A DNA stretch of 64,000 nucleotides from Methylococcales bacterium (GTDB lineage: Bacteria > Pseudomonadota > Gammaproteobacteria > Methylococcales > Methylomonadaceae): assembly GCA_028712795.1 (NCBI GenBank), contig JAQTPT010000008.1:25505-89504 (forward strand), read 5' to 3'. Both the position numbers and the translations under genes were made by a program. Within the stretch, counting starts at the first letter, position 1; the number at the start of each line of letters is the position of its first letter. The notes under the pieces were generated by a model that was given only the letters and a program-made list of their open reading frames with translations, was not told the origin of the DNA and did not search any database. This document shows positions 28,424 to 38,831 of the stretch, in pieces.

Positions 28424-29020
28424 ATGCAAAAAAAAGGTTTGCTAGGGCAGTTGATACAAAACCTGTGCTGCTTGCCGGGCGTTGGCCCCAAGTCGGCGCA
28501 ACGCATGGCATTTTATCTCCTTCAGCGCGACCGCAATGGTGCAAAAGCATTAGCTGAAACACTGCTTCGCGCAATCGATAACATTGGTCATTGCCAGCAG
28601 TGCCGCACGCTCACCGAGCATGCTGTTTGTGAAATATGCACCGACACATCAAGGGACAGCTCACTGATTTGCATAGTAGAAAGCCCCGCTGATGTCTGGA
28701 TTATCAATCAGGCGACCGTGTTCAAAGGACACTATTTTGTCCTGCATGGCCGACTATCGCCGCTGGATGGCATAGGCCCAGATGAACTCGGCCTGGACTT
28801 GCTGGAACAACGCCTTGCTGCAGGTGCTATTAAAGAGCTTATTCTGGCCACCAATTCAACAGTTGAAGGTGAAGCCACGGCCTATTTCATTGGCGAAATA
28901 GCAAGGAAACATCAGGTGCAGGCCAGCAGAATAGCGCATGGTGTTCCGATGGGCGGCGAACTTGAGTTTATTGATAGCGGAACATTATTACATGCGTTTA
29001 ATGGTCGAAAAGAAATTTAA
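28424..29020 (+). CDS. recR: Recombination mediator RecR
   Basis: A 198-aa protein that, with RecO, loads RecA on gapped DNA. It has a helix-hairpin-helix at the start ([19 protein letters not shown]), a C4 zinc finger ([16 protein letters not shown]) and a Toprim domain with the VVESP-like strand [11 protein letters not shown]. The start follows the ybaB stop by one base. Confidence 0.96.
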   Translation: MQKKGLLGQLIQNLCCLPGVGPKSAQRMAFYLLQRDRNGAKALAETLLRAIDNIGHCQQCRTLTEHAVCEICTDTSRDSSLICIVESPADVWIINQATVFKGHYFVLHGRLSPLDGIGPDELGLDLLEQRLAAGAIKELILATNSTVEGEATAYFIGEIARKHQVQASRIAHGVPMGGELEFIDSGTLLHAFNGRKEI

Positions 29021-29137
29021 CAGGGTAAACTGGCTTGAAGACTAGCTTTTTCAGCCTCTCGCCATGCCTCTTTCGCTTAATCCTCAATTCCGGCTTAGTG
29101 ATGAATAGTTACCGGATAAATATATAAGGGTGAAAAT

Positions 29138-29476
29138 ATGACTTTATGTTTGTTTTGCAAAATGGTTGAAGGTGTCATAAAACCGGATGTGGTTTTTGAA
29201 GATGACACTGTTCTGGCATTTAGAGACATTAATCCTCAAGCCCCTGTTCATATTCTGATTATTCCCAAGGTTCATATTGCCACCTTGAATGATCTGGACG
29301 ACACCTTACTGGCGGGGCAATTACTACAAACTGCGGTAATGCTGGCCAAACAGGAAGGATTGTCTAAAGGCGGCTATCGAACTGTGTTTAACTGCAACAA
29401 AAAAGGGGGGCAGGAAGTTTACCACCTGCACCTGCATTTACTGGGTGGACGCCAAATGTACTGGCCACCGGGTTAA
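29138..29476 (+). CDS. HIT family protein (HinT-like nucleotide hydrolase)
   Basis: A 112-aa histidine-triad protein that cleaves adenosine phosphoramidates. The HIT motif HLHLHLLGG near the C-terminus and the strand VHILIIPKVHI in the middle are clear. It is a standalone gene; its stop overlaps the convergent YheT gene by 4 bases. Confidence 0.92.
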   Translation: MTLCLFCKMVEGVIKPDVVFEDDTVLAFRDINPQAPVHILIIPKVHIATLNDLDDTLLAGQLLQTAVMLAKQEGLSKGGYRTVFNCNKKGGQEVYHLHLHLLGGRQMYWPPG

Positions 29477-30471
29477 TCTGAAGATACATGTTGCCTTAAA
29501 AATTCGGGAATGCGTCGCTCTAACCAATAGTCCGGTTTAAAAGGGTTTTCCCCGGCAATGAAGCCAACATGCCCTCCCCCTCGGGTAATTTCCAGATGAA
29601 TGCTTGAGGATAGCTTCTCCAAATCAGGAAGAACGTCTTCTGTCATAAATGGATCATCAAGTGCTTGAATCAATAAAGTACTCACCGCTATGGATTTAAG
29701 AAATTGCCGGGAACTGGATCGCTGGTAATAGTCTTGTACATTTTTGAAACCATGCAGCCTTGCCACTACCCGGTCGTCATATTGCCAGAAAGATTTAATG
29801 CGGGACAGGTTACCTAGCTGTTCAATTTTGTTGGCCTCATGATGCTTGCCAAGCTGTTCCAAGTACCTTTGCTTTGCCTGGACATAATGTTTTAGGTCAC
29901 GAAGTAATTTTGCACGATAGATTTTAGAAAAGCCATTATCCAATTTTGTCGCACAGGCGCTCAATACCAACGGAACAGAAACAGCTATCGCTGCAAATAG
30001 CGATAGATTATTACCCTGTTCTCCGAGCCATTTTAAAAGCACATTGCCACCCAAAGAAAAGCCGACAGCCGCAAAAGGCGTATCAGGTTCCCGCTGACGC
30101 AGTGTTTGATAAAGGAAATGTATGTCTTCAGTCTCTCCGGAATGATAACACCGCGCCGAATGGTTATATTCACCGCTGCAACCGCGAAAATTTAGCGTGA
30201 CACTGCGAAACCCTTGTTTTAGCAAAGAGCATTGCAGGCCTTTAATGTATCCCGACCGGGAACTGCCTGTTAAGCCATGCAATAAAATAATTAACGGTTG
30301 ACTGCCCTCACCGCACCAATCAATATCGATAAAATCAAGATCTGGCGTTATCAAGCGTTCGCGCCTTAACCCATTTGGCGGCGGCATCTTACGAATTAAA
30401 GCGGGATATAAGGTTTGTAAATGGGCGTTATTTAACCACCAGGCTGTTTTAAATGTCGTTTCGATTAACAT
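29473..30471 (-). CDS. yheT: YheT family alpha/beta hydrolase
   Basis: A 332-aa hydrolase of the YheT/AB-hydrolase group. The oxyanion motif LHGLTGSSRSGYI and the nucleophile elbow VGFSLGGNVLLKWLGE are visible, with Asp and His in the C-terminal half (DDPFMTED, GGGHVGFIAG). The substrate is unknown; the family is thought to act on esters or lipids. Convergent with the HIT gene. Confidence 0.9.
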   Translation of the reverse strand: MLIETTFKTAWWLNNAHLQTLYPALIRKMPPPNGLRRERLITPDLDFIDIDWCGEGSQPLIILLHGLTGSSRSGYIKGLQCSLLKQGFRSVTLNFRGCSGEYNHSARCYHSGETEDIHFLYQTLRQREPDTPFAAVGFSLGGNVLLKWLGEQGNNLSLFAAIAVSVPLVLSACATKLDNGFSKIYRAKLLRDLKHYVQAKQRYLEQLGKHHEANKIEQLGNLSRIKSFWQYDDRVVARLHGFKNVQDYYQRSSSRQFLKSIAVSTLLIQALDDPFMTEDVLPDLEKLSSSIHLEITRGGGHVGFIAGENPFKPDYWLERRIPEFLRQHVSSD

Positions 30472-30553
30472 AAAACTTAAGGTTATCGGGGTATTCAGAA
30501 TTAAATCGGTTAAGAGTGGAATGCGGGTAAACAGGCGATTAAAAATCTTTTAT

Positions 30554-30617
30554 TCACCACGAAGACACGAAGGGCACGAAGAAATAAAACTTCGTGTCCT
30601 TCGTGTCTTCGTGGTGA
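30554..30617. repeat. Near-perfect 64-base palindrome with ACGAAG units
   Basis: TCACCACGAAGACACGAAGG is mirrored by CCTTCGTGTCTTCGTGGTGA with a short centre (GCACGAAGAAATAAAACTTC plus GTGT). It lies between yheT and trmL and could act as a transcription stop or a REP-like element. No coding capacity. Confidence 0.75.
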
Positions 30618-30712
30618 TAATCTTTTAAGTTTTTTAACCCATTTACCTGTTTTATTAATGAGAAGTTACGATTTAGCTGCGATTGTGGCGACTAAATCTT
30701 ACTGAATAAGGG

Positions 30713-31183
30713 CTACTTTATCAGTGCGCCAGCGTAAGACAACTGCCGCCACGCCTCATAAAGGACAATGGCAACGGTATTTGATAAATTAAGACTTCGA
30801 CTCTCCGCCTGCATGGGCAAATACAAACATCGACTGTCACCCAACTCTGTTAAAATGTTTCCAGGCAGGCCTCTGGTTTCAGGGCCAAACAAAAAAGCAT
30901 CCCGAGCCTGAAAAGTCACATCACTGACTATTTGCCTGGCCTTAGTGGTCAGGGCAAAAATCCGTTCCGGTTTAACCGTTTCATTAAAAGCGCTTAACGA
31001 GGAATGCTCTTTGACAGCGACCCATTCATGATAATCCAAGCCCGCTCTCCGCAATTTCTTGTCATCCAGTTCGAAACCCAAAGGCTTGATTAAATGCAAT
31101 TGCGTCCCTGCATTGGCGCATAAACGGATAATGTTGCCAGTATTTGCCGGAATTTCAGGCTCATACAAAACAATATGAAACAT
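30713..31183 (-). CDS. trmL: tRNA (cytidine(34)-2'-O)-methyltransferase TrmL
   Basis: A 156-aa SPOUT-fold methyltransferase that modifies the wobble base of tRNA-Leu. The start [20 protein letters not shown], the GPETRGLP loop and the final [14 protein letters not shown] knot are diagnostic. It lies directly downstream of glgP on the same strand (9 bases). Confidence 0.94.
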   Translation of the reverse strand: MFHIVLYEPEIPANTGNIIRLCANAGTQLHLIKPLGFELDDKKLRRAGLDYHEWVAVKEHSSLSAFNETVKPERIFALTTKARQIVSDVTFQARDAFLFGPETRGLPGNILTELGDSRCLYLPMQAESRSLNLSNTVAIVLYEAWRQLSYAGALIK

Positions 31184-31192
31184 TACCGGCGG

Positions 31193-33694
31193 CTATTGGT
31201 CCACTCTTACCGGCGTAAGCTTCCACAACTCATTATTGTATTCAGAAATCGTCCTGTCAGTTGAAAACTTACCACTGTTCGCGCAATTTATAATGCTCAT
31301 TTTCGTCCAGCGATCTTTATCCTGATAAGCCGCTTCCACACGTTTTTGGGCATCAACAAAGCTGCGGAAATCAGCAATAGTCACCCAGGGATCGTGCGGA
31401 CTTTTCAGTGAACTAATCACGCCATCGAAAATACCGGGCTCAAATTGGTTAAAATGCCCGCACTCAAGCAGATTCATCACCCTTTGCAGGTCTTCATCCT
31501 GATTAATCATTGAAACCGGATCATAGTGGTCGCGCAATTTTTCAACCTGATCTTCAGTCAACCCAAACAGGAAAAAATTGTCATCGCCGACCTCTTCGCG
31601 AATTTCGATATTCGCCCCATCCAGGGTGCCAATAGTCAACGCGCCATTCATCATGAATTTCATATTACCGGTGCCCGAAGCTTCTTTTCCGGCTGTTGAA
31701 ATTTGCTCTGAAAGATCGGCGCCAGGGCAAATTTTTTCCATCGCGGATACACGATAATTGGGCAAAAAGACAAGTTTTAACTTCTCACCCACATCGGGAT
31801 CGTGATTAATAACATTGCCAACATTATTGATCAGCTTGATGATTTTTTTCGCCATGTGGTAACCGGGCGCCGCTTTACCGCCAATCAGTACACAACGATC
31901 CGTCCAGTTTGCCGTATCGCCACGCTTGATACGGTCATAAAGATGAATAACATGCAGGACATTTAACAACTGGCGCTTGTATTCGTGAATTCGCTTAACC
32001 TGCACATCAAACAAGGCGTTGACATTCAAATCAACGCCCAATTCCTGTTTTTTAAAATCAATCAGCTTTTGCTTTGCGCCTTGCTGAACACTATGCCAGC
32101 GTTCACAGAACAGTTTATCGTCAACATGCAGCTCCAGCTTTTTTAGTAAGAATAAATTTGTTAACCAGCCATCGCCTATGGTTTCCGTGATCAACTCGGC
32201 CAATTCCGGATTACAGCTGGCCAACCAGCGTCGTGGTGTGACACCATTGGTCTTGTTATTAAATTTTTCTGGCCATAACTCATAGAAATCGTGAAACAAG
32301 CCTTGTTCCAGCAATTTTGAATGCAATTCTGCAACACCGTTGACGGAATAACTGCCAACGATAGCCAAATAGGCCATTCTTACGTGTTGATCACGACCCT
32401 CTTCAATCAGAGACATGCGAGCGATGCGATCTTTGTCACCGGGCCAGTGTGCTGATACTTCCGCCAGAAAGTGGGCGTTAATCTCAAAAATGATCTCCAT
32501 CAATCTTGGCAATAACTGCCTAAAAAGATTGACTGACCACCGTTCCAGGGCTTCCGGCAACAGCGTATGGTTGGTATAGGCCATGGTGTTACAGGTTATT
32601 ACCCAAGCCTCATCCCATCCCAGCCCATATATATCCATTAACAAGCGCATCATTTCAGCAACGGCAATGCTAGGGTGCGTATCATTTAACTGAAAGCAAT
32701 TTTTCGCTGCAAATTCAGAAAAATCATTGCCATGCCGACCGACCCAAAGTTCAAACACATCCTGCAAGCTGGCGGAAGCCAGCAAATATTGTTGGCGTAA
32801 ACGCAAGGCCTTGCCGTTTTCATTGGCATCGTTCGGATACAGCACCATGGTGATATTTTCAGCCGTGTTCTGTGCAGCCACTGATTCCGGATAATCACCG
32901 GCATTAAACTCCTGCAAATCAAATTCTTCGGTTGCCGTGGCTTTCCATAAACGCAAGGTGTTCACGGTGCCGTTTTTATAGCCGGGAATGGGTGTGTCAT
33001 AAGGAACTGCGAGGACGTCGTGGGTATCTACCCAACTGATGTGCGTCTTACCGTTTTCATCAGTACGGTTCTCCGTCCGTCCACCAAATTTAATGCGCTG
33101 CTTGTACTCAAGGCGCTCAATTTCCCATACGTTGCCATTGCGCAACCAATGATCCGGCTCCTCAACCTGTTCGCCATTAACAATAGTCTGGCAGAACATA
33201 CCATATTCATAACGCAACCCGTAACCTATCACAGGCAACTGCAACGTTGCGCAACTATCGATAAAACAGGCCGCTAAACGGCCTAAACCACCATTGCCAA
33301 GACCTGCATCCGGCTCCACTTCAATTAATTCTTCCAGATCTAGCCCCAAATCATAAGTTGCCTGTGTAACGGCATCATTGACTCCCAGATTCAGCATGGC
33401 ATTGCTAAGTGTCCGCCCCATTAAAAACTCCATCGACAAATAATGGGCTCTTCTACAATCCTGTTCCTTGTAAGCGTTATATGTTTTTTTCCAACGTTCT
33501 GTAAGCCTGTCACTAATGGCCATGGATAAAGCCTCATAGACATAATGGATTGAGTTACAGTTTTCGTCCCTGCCGAGTCTGTGAGCGTAATAGCGCTTTA
33601 AATCGGACTCAATATCCTTTATGTTGAGACCTAAGTGTGGAAGTGTGGCAATTGAAGATATGGGTTGACTTTTTTTGAAACGTCTATGAGGCAT
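31193..33694 (-). CDS. glgP: Glycogen/starch phosphorylase
   Basis: An 833-aa pyridoxal-phosphate enzyme releasing glucose-1-phosphate from glycogen. The PLP-lysine motif EASGTGNMKFMMNG is at about residue 670, and VEPDAGLGNGGLGRLAACFID is the family signature. The length is normal. It suggests the organism stores glycogen, common in type I methanotrophs. Confidence 0.96.
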   Translation of the reverse strand: MPHRRFKKSQPISSIATLPHLGLNIKDIESDLKRYYAHRLGRDENCNSIHYVYEALSMAISDRLTERWKKTYNAYKEQDCRRAHYLSMEFLMGRTLSNAMLNLGVNDAVTQATYDLGLDLEELIEVEPDAGLGNGGLGRLAACFIDSCATLQLPVIGYGLRYEYGMFCQTIVNGEQVEEPDHWLRNGNVWEIERLEYKQRIKFGGRTENRTDENGKTHISWVDTHDVLAVPYDTPIPGYKNGTVNTLRLWKATATEEFDLQEFNAGDYPESVAAQNTAENITMVLYPNDANENGKALRLRQQYLLASASLQDVFELWVGRHGNDFSEFAAKNCFQLNDTHPSIAVAEMMRLLMDIYGLGWDEAWVITCNTMAYTNHTLLPEALERWSVNLFRQLLPRLMEIIFEINAHFLAEVSAHWPGDKDRIARMSLIEEGRDQHVRMAYLAIVGSYSVNGVAELHSKLLEQGLFHDFYELWPEKFNNKTNGVTPRRWLASCNPELAELITETIGDGWLTNLFLLKKLELHVDDKLFCERWHSVQQGAKQKLIDFKKQELGVDLNVNALFDVQVKRIHEYKRQLLNVLHVIHLYDRIKRGDTANWTDRCVLIGGKAAPGYHMAKKIIKLINNVGNVINHDPDVGEKLKLVFLPNYRVSAMEKICPGADLSEQISTAGKEASGTGNMKFMMNGALTIGTLDGANIEIREEVGDDNFFLFGLTEDQVEKLRDHYDPVSMINQDEDLQRVMNLLECGHFNQFEPGIFDGVISSLKSPHDPWVTIADFRSFVDAQKRVEAAYQDKDRWTKMSIINCANSGKFSTDRTISEYNNELWKLTPVRVDQ

Positions 33695-33875
33695 TGTTTT
33701 ATCACTGGATTAGTTAAGATATAATTTGCTTAAATATTTTATCCTATTCAGGTAAAAACATCGCCTTTAAGATTCAATTAATTGAAATTTCAAAAATTAA
33801 AACGATCGCAGATGAATCTTAAGTTTTTATTGGGCGTTAACGACAAAAATTTATATCATAAAACCAAGCTGTTTA

Positions 33876-34184
33876 TTAAATTCGGTAGGGGTCCATATAA
33901 ATGGATTCAACCCGGCGACCCAGCATCAATACAGTCCCGTTATAACGATCTTCCCCAGTCGATGAAAACTCAAACATAAATAATCGCCGCAAATGAATTT
34001 TTCTTAGCTTATCTCTTTTCAACCAGATGCCGTTTAAAGCAACATAGTCATCCAGCATTTGCACCCCCATTGCCAAACAATGAGCCCTGGCTGTTCCAAG
34101 CGCAATTTCTTTGGCTTTCTGCGCATTAAACCAATACACACAGGCCATACACAAAAAACATATTAAAATAATATCGTTTAACAT
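33876..34184 (-). CDS. DUF3301 family protein
   Basis: A 102-aa protein with one N-terminal membrane segment (LNDIILICFLCMACVYWF) and a soluble part with the family pattern ARAHCLAMGVQMLDDYVAL. DUF3301 is a gammaproteobacterial family of unknown function. Monocistronic. Confidence 0.85.
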   Translation of the reverse strand: MLNDIILICFLCMACVYWFNAQKAKEIALGTARAHCLAMGVQMLDDYVALNGIWLKRDKLRKIHLRRLFMFEFSSTGEDRYNGTVLMLGRRVESIYMDPYRI

Positions 34185-34453
34185 AGTCAGAATTTAGTAT
34201 AAACAGCTACAATCATCCATCGGATTAAGTTTTTGTATTTGTAGCCATACAAGAGATGAAGTTTCAACTAACATCCATAATGCAAAAAAATTCATCAACC
34301 GTTACTTATCTAGCCATTACAATAAAGCTACAACCCTACGGGATACTCAAACCTTTCAGCAAGTAGCAATATTCAGTACAGCGTTTTAGACCTGAATACA
34401 TAGCCTCGTTGGTTGGTAAAAAACAGCACTTTATTATCTTTCTGGAAAAAACT

Positions 34454-35122
34454 ATGCGTTCTGAACTAAGCACAATTGAAATTCAGCCTAAATCAATCCA
34501 CAAATATTCTATAATATGGCTGCATGGTTTGGGTGCGGATGGGCACGATTTTGAAGGCATTGCCCGTGAACTGCATTTAAACGCAGAACCTGACATCCAT
34601 TTTATTTTTCCTAATGCGCCTATTCAGCCTATCACCGTTAATGGCGGAATGGAAATGCGTGCCTGGTATGACATCTTGGAAATGTCACTGGATCACAAAG
34701 TTGATATAGCAGGAATTTACCAATCAGCAAAATCAGTTGGGCAGCTCATTCAGCAGGAAATGGATAAAGGCATTTCATCTGAACATATTTTACTTGCTGG
34801 ATTTTCTCAAGGCGGTGTTATTGCGCTTCATGTCGGCCTCACCTTTCCCCATAAACTGGCGGGAATTGTTGGGCTGTCAACTTATTTACCGACCCTTGAA
34901 CAATTAAAAACTGGTCTTTCAAACATCAACAGCGCCACCCCAATATTTATGGGTCACGGCATACTGGATTCAATTGTTGCTATTGAATCGGGAAAAGCTG
35001 TATTTCATGCGCTTAATGTTATGGAATATAAGGTTGAATGGCATGATTATCTAATGGAGCACACTGTTTGCATTGAAGAAATAGGACATATTTCAACTTT
35101 CATTAATGGTATTTTCAGTTAG
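34454..35122 (+). CDS. Phospholipase/carboxylesterase family hydrolase
   Basis: A 222-aa alpha/beta hydrolase that cleaves short-chain or lysophospholipid esters. The start WLHGLGADGHDF carries the oxyanion glycines. The nucleophile Ser is in GFSQGGVIALH, the Asp is in GHGILDSIVA and the catalytic His should lie in the C-terminal MEHTVCIEEIGHI. The ATG at 34454 (MRSELST) is preferred over 34409, which would add a hydrophobic, unrelated extension. Confidence 0.9.
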   Translation: MRSELSTIEIQPKSIHKYSIIWLHGLGADGHDFEGIARELHLNAEPDIHFIFPNAPIQPITVNGGMEMRAWYDILEMSLDHKVDIAGIYQSAKSVGQLIQQEMDKGISSEHILLAGFSQGGVIALHVGLTFPHKLAGIVGLSTYLPTLEQLKTGLSNINSATPIFMGHGILDSIVAIESGKAVFHALNVMEYKVEWHDYLMEHTVCIEEIGHISTFINGIFS

Positions 35123-35208
35123 CGCTTTTAAAAAAAATGCTACGAAGTCTTGCCAGGTGCGCTAAATCAATTTCCTGAAATCCATGTAAGCTTTATTTAA
35201 ACAACAAA

Positions 35209-35238
35209 AAAGGGTGTGTCAAAACCAACACACCCTTT
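35209..35238. terminator. Bidirectional rho-independent terminator
   Basis: AAAGGGTGTG (35209-35218) pairs with CACACCCTTT (35229-35238). There is an A-run before and T-rich sequence after. It separates two convergent genes, so it can serve both. Confidence 0.85.
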
Positions 35239-35256
35239 ATTAATAATTAATGTAAC

Positions 35257-35592
35257 TTAAGCTTTCACTGCATCAACCATTTCATTAAATGCTTCAACTT
35301 TTAATTTACCAGTCTTTACCAGATCAATACCCGTATCAACAACCATTTTGCAAAGCCCGGGGGTTTTGTACACAATCAAGCATAAATAACCGACAGCCGG
35401 AATGGCAATCAGAGCCCCGATAAAACCATGAAGACCAATAACACCCATCAGTTTTATTAGCATTGCAATAGCATCGAGAGGCAGCAAAACCATAGCGCCA
35501 AAATAGGCTATTACCATAAATGTAAACAGTACAAAAACTACAAACTGAAGCAGCCTTACCAAGGCAACATTAATTTTTTTCATATATTTCAA
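35257..35592 (-). CDS. Small membrane protein, function unknown
   Basis: A 111-aa protein with two or three hydrophobic segments (residues about 12-36 and 50-72). The C-terminus is a soluble helix (TGIDLVKTGKLKVEAFNEMV). GGGAG stands about 11 bases before the first ATG. I do not recognise the family. Single gene between two terminators/promoters. Confidence 0.6.
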   Translation of the reverse strand: MKYMKKINVALVRLLQFVVFVLFTFMVIAYFGAMVLLPLDAIAMLIKLMGVIGLHGFIGALIAIPAVGYLCLIVYKTPGLCKMVVDTGIDLVKTGKLKVEAFNEMVDAVKA

Positions 35593-35662
35593 TCCGCTCC
35601 CGGCGATAAGACAGGGGCATATATCCCCACTTTTTAAATTGAAAAATTATACCTTAAAGCTA

Positions 35663-36331
35663 TCACAATAATTCATTTTTCTTATCTCTTAAGAAAAACC
35701 GATACAAAACAGACCCGGCAACAAAACCGCCTAAATGAGCCCACCAAGCGACATCTATCGTAGTGCCTTCAAAAATAATTGAGGTCGTTGCATTGTGCAG
35801 TTGTAACAAAACCCACAATCCTAAAAAACTTATGGCAGGTACGTGAAACAGCACCGGCGGAAAAAACACGATTACACGTTCAAACGGGTATAGAAAAAAA
35901 TAAGCCGCCAAGACGCCCGCTATTGCGCCTGAAGCGCCAATAACCGGAATATCAAGCATTGGATCAAAATACCATTGCAGTAGAGTCGCAAAAGCCCCGC
36001 ACACTAAATAAAAAATCAAAAAAGGGAGACGCCCCATTCTGTCTTCGACATTATCGGAAAAAATCCACAAAAACCACATATTTACGATCAGATGCGTCCA
36101 ACTTGCATGTAAGAATAAATTAGTTACAAACGATAAATAACCATCAAATGGCAAGCCGGCATGGAGACTTGAATAACGGATAGGCACCATGCCATAACGA
36201 TTTAACAGAATGATAGCCGATTGGTCGGGCATTAATTTCATAGCTATAAAAATGCAAATGCAAGCCGCCATTATCCCCCAGGTTACATAAGGCCTTGAAA
36301 AGCAGGGCGCAGTATCTCTAATTGGTATCAT
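35663..36331 (-). CDS. Rhomboid family intramembrane serine protease
   Basis: A 222-aa polytopic protease with six helices. The catalytic Ser motif GASGAIAGVLAAYF is in helix 4, the His of helix 6 is in AHLGGFVAGSVLYRF, and HLIVNMWFLW is the second-helix mark. It may be a GlpG-type or quality-control protease; no substrate is adjacent. Confidence 0.92.
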   Translation of the reverse strand: MIPIRDTAPCFSRPYVTWGIMAACICIFIAMKLMPDQSAIILLNRYGMVPIRYSSLHAGLPFDGYLSFVTNLFLHASWTHLIVNMWFLWIFSDNVEDRMGRLPFLIFYLVCGAFATLLQWYFDPMLDIPVIGASGAIAGVLAAYFFLYPFERVIVFFPPVLFHVPAISFLGLWVLLQLHNATTSIIFEGTTIDVAWWAHLGGFVAGSVLYRFFLRDKKNELL

Positions 36332-36528
36332 TTTTTTCTAACCTTTTGCGTGTTGAAAAACATTTTAGATAAGCTTAACAGCTAAAACCCGATTAGCAAT
36401 GCCGGGGAGGTTTCCTGTGAAGAATATACCTAAGTGATTTAAATCATAACCCCGGTAACAAAAAGTTTATAATAGCCGTCAATATTCGCACTTCATCAGC
36501 CGGTATCCGTAGCGACCACTCAAGATTC

Positions 36529-37866
36529 ATGCACCCCAATTCAACTGACACCACCCAGCCATCATTTTCAAGCTTGTCTCTCGCCAGACCCCTGCTCCTG
36601 GCAGTCAGAAAGCTAGGCTTTGAGCAACCCACGCCTGTGCAGCAACAGGCCATCCCGTTAGCTTTAGAGCACAAAGACTTACTGGTCAGCGCCGAAACAG
36701 GCAGTGGTAAGACTGCCGCATTTCTATTGCCTACGCTGCATCATCTGCTCACTTTACCTTCCAGAAAATTCGGCACGCGTTCGCTTATCCTTGCGCCAAC
36801 CCGGGAATTGGCGCAACAAATCTTTAAGCAATGCCAACAGCTTGCCGAATTCACTGACCTTAAAGCCGGCATCATTACCGGCGGCGATGATTTCAGACTT
36901 CAGCAAAACATGCTCCGAAGAAATACAGAAATAGTTATTGCGACCCCAGGCCGCCTTCTGGAACTGATGGAACAGGAAACGCCAAACTTCAGTAACCTTG
37001 AAGTCCTGATTCTGGATGAAGCGGATCGGATGCTGGATATGGGCTTCAGTGAAGATGTATTAACCATTGCCAAAAGCTGCAATTCACAAAGACAAACCCT
37101 GCTGTTTTCTGCAACGCTAACCCATTTTGGCGTTATAAAAATGGCTGACAAAGTCCTGCAAAATCATGAGATTGTTGCCTTAAATACGTTACATGACGGG
37201 CATAAAAATATCGAGCAGCAAATTGTAGTGGCAGACGATAATGACCATAAAGAAAAATTATTAGCCTGGCTGCTACTCAATGAGTCCTACGACAAAGCGC
37301 TGGTATTCACCAATAGCAGAATTCAAGCGGACGCTCTTCGCGGCCCTCTACGGGGGCAAAAACTCCGTGTCGGCGTCCTCCATGGCGAAATGGATCAAAA
37401 AGACCGCAACCGAATGATGGATTTATACCGTGAAGGTGAAATTAACATCATGATTGCCACTGACCTTGCCGCCAGAGGATTGGATATCAAAGGCATCAAT
37501 CTGGTTATCAATTTTGATGTGCCCAGAAATGGCATCAATTATATTCACCGCATAGGCCGCACAGGTCGAGTCGATGAACTGGGTCTAGCAATAGCCCTGG
37601 TAAAAAGCACTGAATGGAATTTAATGTCAGGCATTGAGCGTTTTTTGAAGCAGAAATTTAAACGCCGTACTATTAAAGAGCTGGAAGGTAAATATAACGG
37701 CCCTAAAAAAATTAAAGCCTCTGGAAAAGCGGCGGGTATTAAGAAGAAAATAGAACCCAAAAAAGTAGCGAAGGAAAAAGTTAAAATCCGTCAACGGGAC
37801 AAGAAAAATGTTGGCAAACGTCGTGCGCCAACCAGTCAACCACCTTCAGGTTCTCAAGAACAATAA
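36529..37866 (+). CDS. DEAD-box RNA helicase (RhlE/SrmB-like)
   Basis: A 445-aa ATP-dependent RNA helicase. Q motif (FEQPTPVQQQAIP), Walker A AETGSGKT, PTRELAQQ, the TPGRL motif, LDEADRMLDMGF, SATL and the final HRIGRTGR are all present. The C-terminal extension is rich in Lys/Arg, typical for ribosome-assembly helicases. The start ATG overlaps weak upstream frames on the other strand that were not called. Confidence 0.94.
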   Translation: MHPNSTDTTQPSFSSLSLARPLLLAVRKLGFEQPTPVQQQAIPLALEHKDLLVSAETGSGKTAAFLLPTLHHLLTLPSRKFGTRSLILAPTRELAQQIFKQCQQLAEFTDLKAGIITGGDDFRLQQNMLRRNTEIVIATPGRLLELMEQETPNFSNLEVLILDEADRMLDMGFSEDVLTIAKSCNSQRQTLLFSATLTHFGVIKMADKVLQNHEIVALNTLHDGHKNIEQQIVVADDNDHKEKLLAWLLLNESYDKALVFTNSRIQADALRGPLRGQKLRVGVLHGEMDQKDRNRMMDLYREGEINIMIATDLAARGLDIKGINLVINFDVPRNGINYIHRIGRTGRVDELGLAIALVKSTEWNLMSGIERFLKQKFKRRTIKELEGKYNGPKKIKASGKAAGIKKKIEPKKVAKEKVKIRQRDKKNVGKRRAPTSQPPSGSQEQ

Positions 37867-38297
37867 AACTAATTCATTAGCCAATAACGCTTTCACAACT
37901 CAAATAACTTGCGTTTACTGGTTCTCACAGAGCTATTCTGATACTTTCTTTTACCGCCCTAATAATTAATTTATGCCACTAATGCGATTGCCCTGGTGAT
38001 TTGGGTGACTGGAAAGGCAATCAACACCACGAAAATATTTCCCGGCGGACCGCATCAATAAGACTTTGTTCCATAGTAGGGCAAACCTTCGAAAATGCAC
38101 ATCCATTGATCGCAAATTCACCCCTATTTTTTATGAGCTGCAATTAGTAACCGAACCAATTGTTTGTTAAGTGACTGATAATTATATGCAAATAAAATTT
38201 AATTATGGAATTAAAAGAGATGGCCTGGTAATTGCTTTTTTAATTTTGTAAGAAACAACTGACAACGCTTTTAAACTAATCACTAAGGTGGTGCATT
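37867..38297. other. 430-base intergenic region
   Basis: It sits between the helicase and the PEP-CTERM-like gene. Frames are short and I see no RNA gene. The 38287-base region contains a good ribosome-binding site (AAGGTGG) for the next gene. Confidence 0.5.
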
Positions 38298-38804
38298 ATG
38301 AATACTCAAGTAAAAAAAATTGTGCCTTTAATGCTACTGCTATTTTTTGGTAGCGCTCAGGCCAAATTAGTCAATAGCAATGTCGATATTTTAAGTAATG
38401 AAAGCAATTTGAAGCGCATTTCAAGGACGCCGGCAGTCATTGGGGACCAGTCATTTTTGACACAAGCAGTATTTGTTTCAAAAGCAATCGATACCAACAA
38501 TCTTGACACTAGACATACAACCCCAATCGTTGAAGCTACTGCATTTAATGCTGACGCAATAGATACAAACGATCTTACTAAAGAAAGCGAGTATTTCAAC
38601 GAGAGGCGCGTTGCTATGGAAAATATTTTAGAGTTATCAAGCAATGCTTTTGGCGGCCTTCTCCTTATTGCAAAGAAAGCGATAATTTTAAGCCTACCCT
38701 CTGCATCTCTTATTCCCTCTGTATCTTTAACAACAACCGTATGGATGTTCGGCATTGCTTTAATGGGTTTCTTGGCTTATTGTAAGCGGAATAATGCAAT
38801 TTAA
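38298..38804 (+). CDS. PEP-CTERM-like secreted protein
   Basis: A 168-aa protein with a signal peptide (KKIVPLMLLLFFGSAQA). The C-terminus reads SLTTTVWMFGIALMGFLAYC followed by KRNNAI. This matches the architecture of the PEP-CTERM exosortase signal (VPLPTxVWLFGSALLGLxGxxRR): a short motif, one helix and a basic tail. The PEP residues themselves are changed (SVSLTT instead of VPLPA), so it may be a variant recognised by a paralogous sorting enzyme. The middle region is Asn/Thr/Asp-rich without known domains. No exosortase gene is in the window. Confidence 0.65.
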   Translation: MNTQVKKIVPLMLLLFFGSAQAKLVNSNVDILSNESNLKRISRTPAVIGDQSFLTQAVFVSKAIDTNNLDTRHTTPIVEATAFNADAIDTNDLTKESEYFNERRVAMENILELSSNAFGGLLLIAKKAIILSLPSASLIPSVSLTTTVWMFGIALMGFLAYCKRNNAI

Positions 38805-38831
38805 AGGCTTACGTAGCCCTATTACCCAAGT

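Noticed and set aside
33782..33979. 65-aa plus-strand frame before DUF3301
   Set aside because: It overlaps the DUF3301 gene on the other strand and shows no conserved feature.
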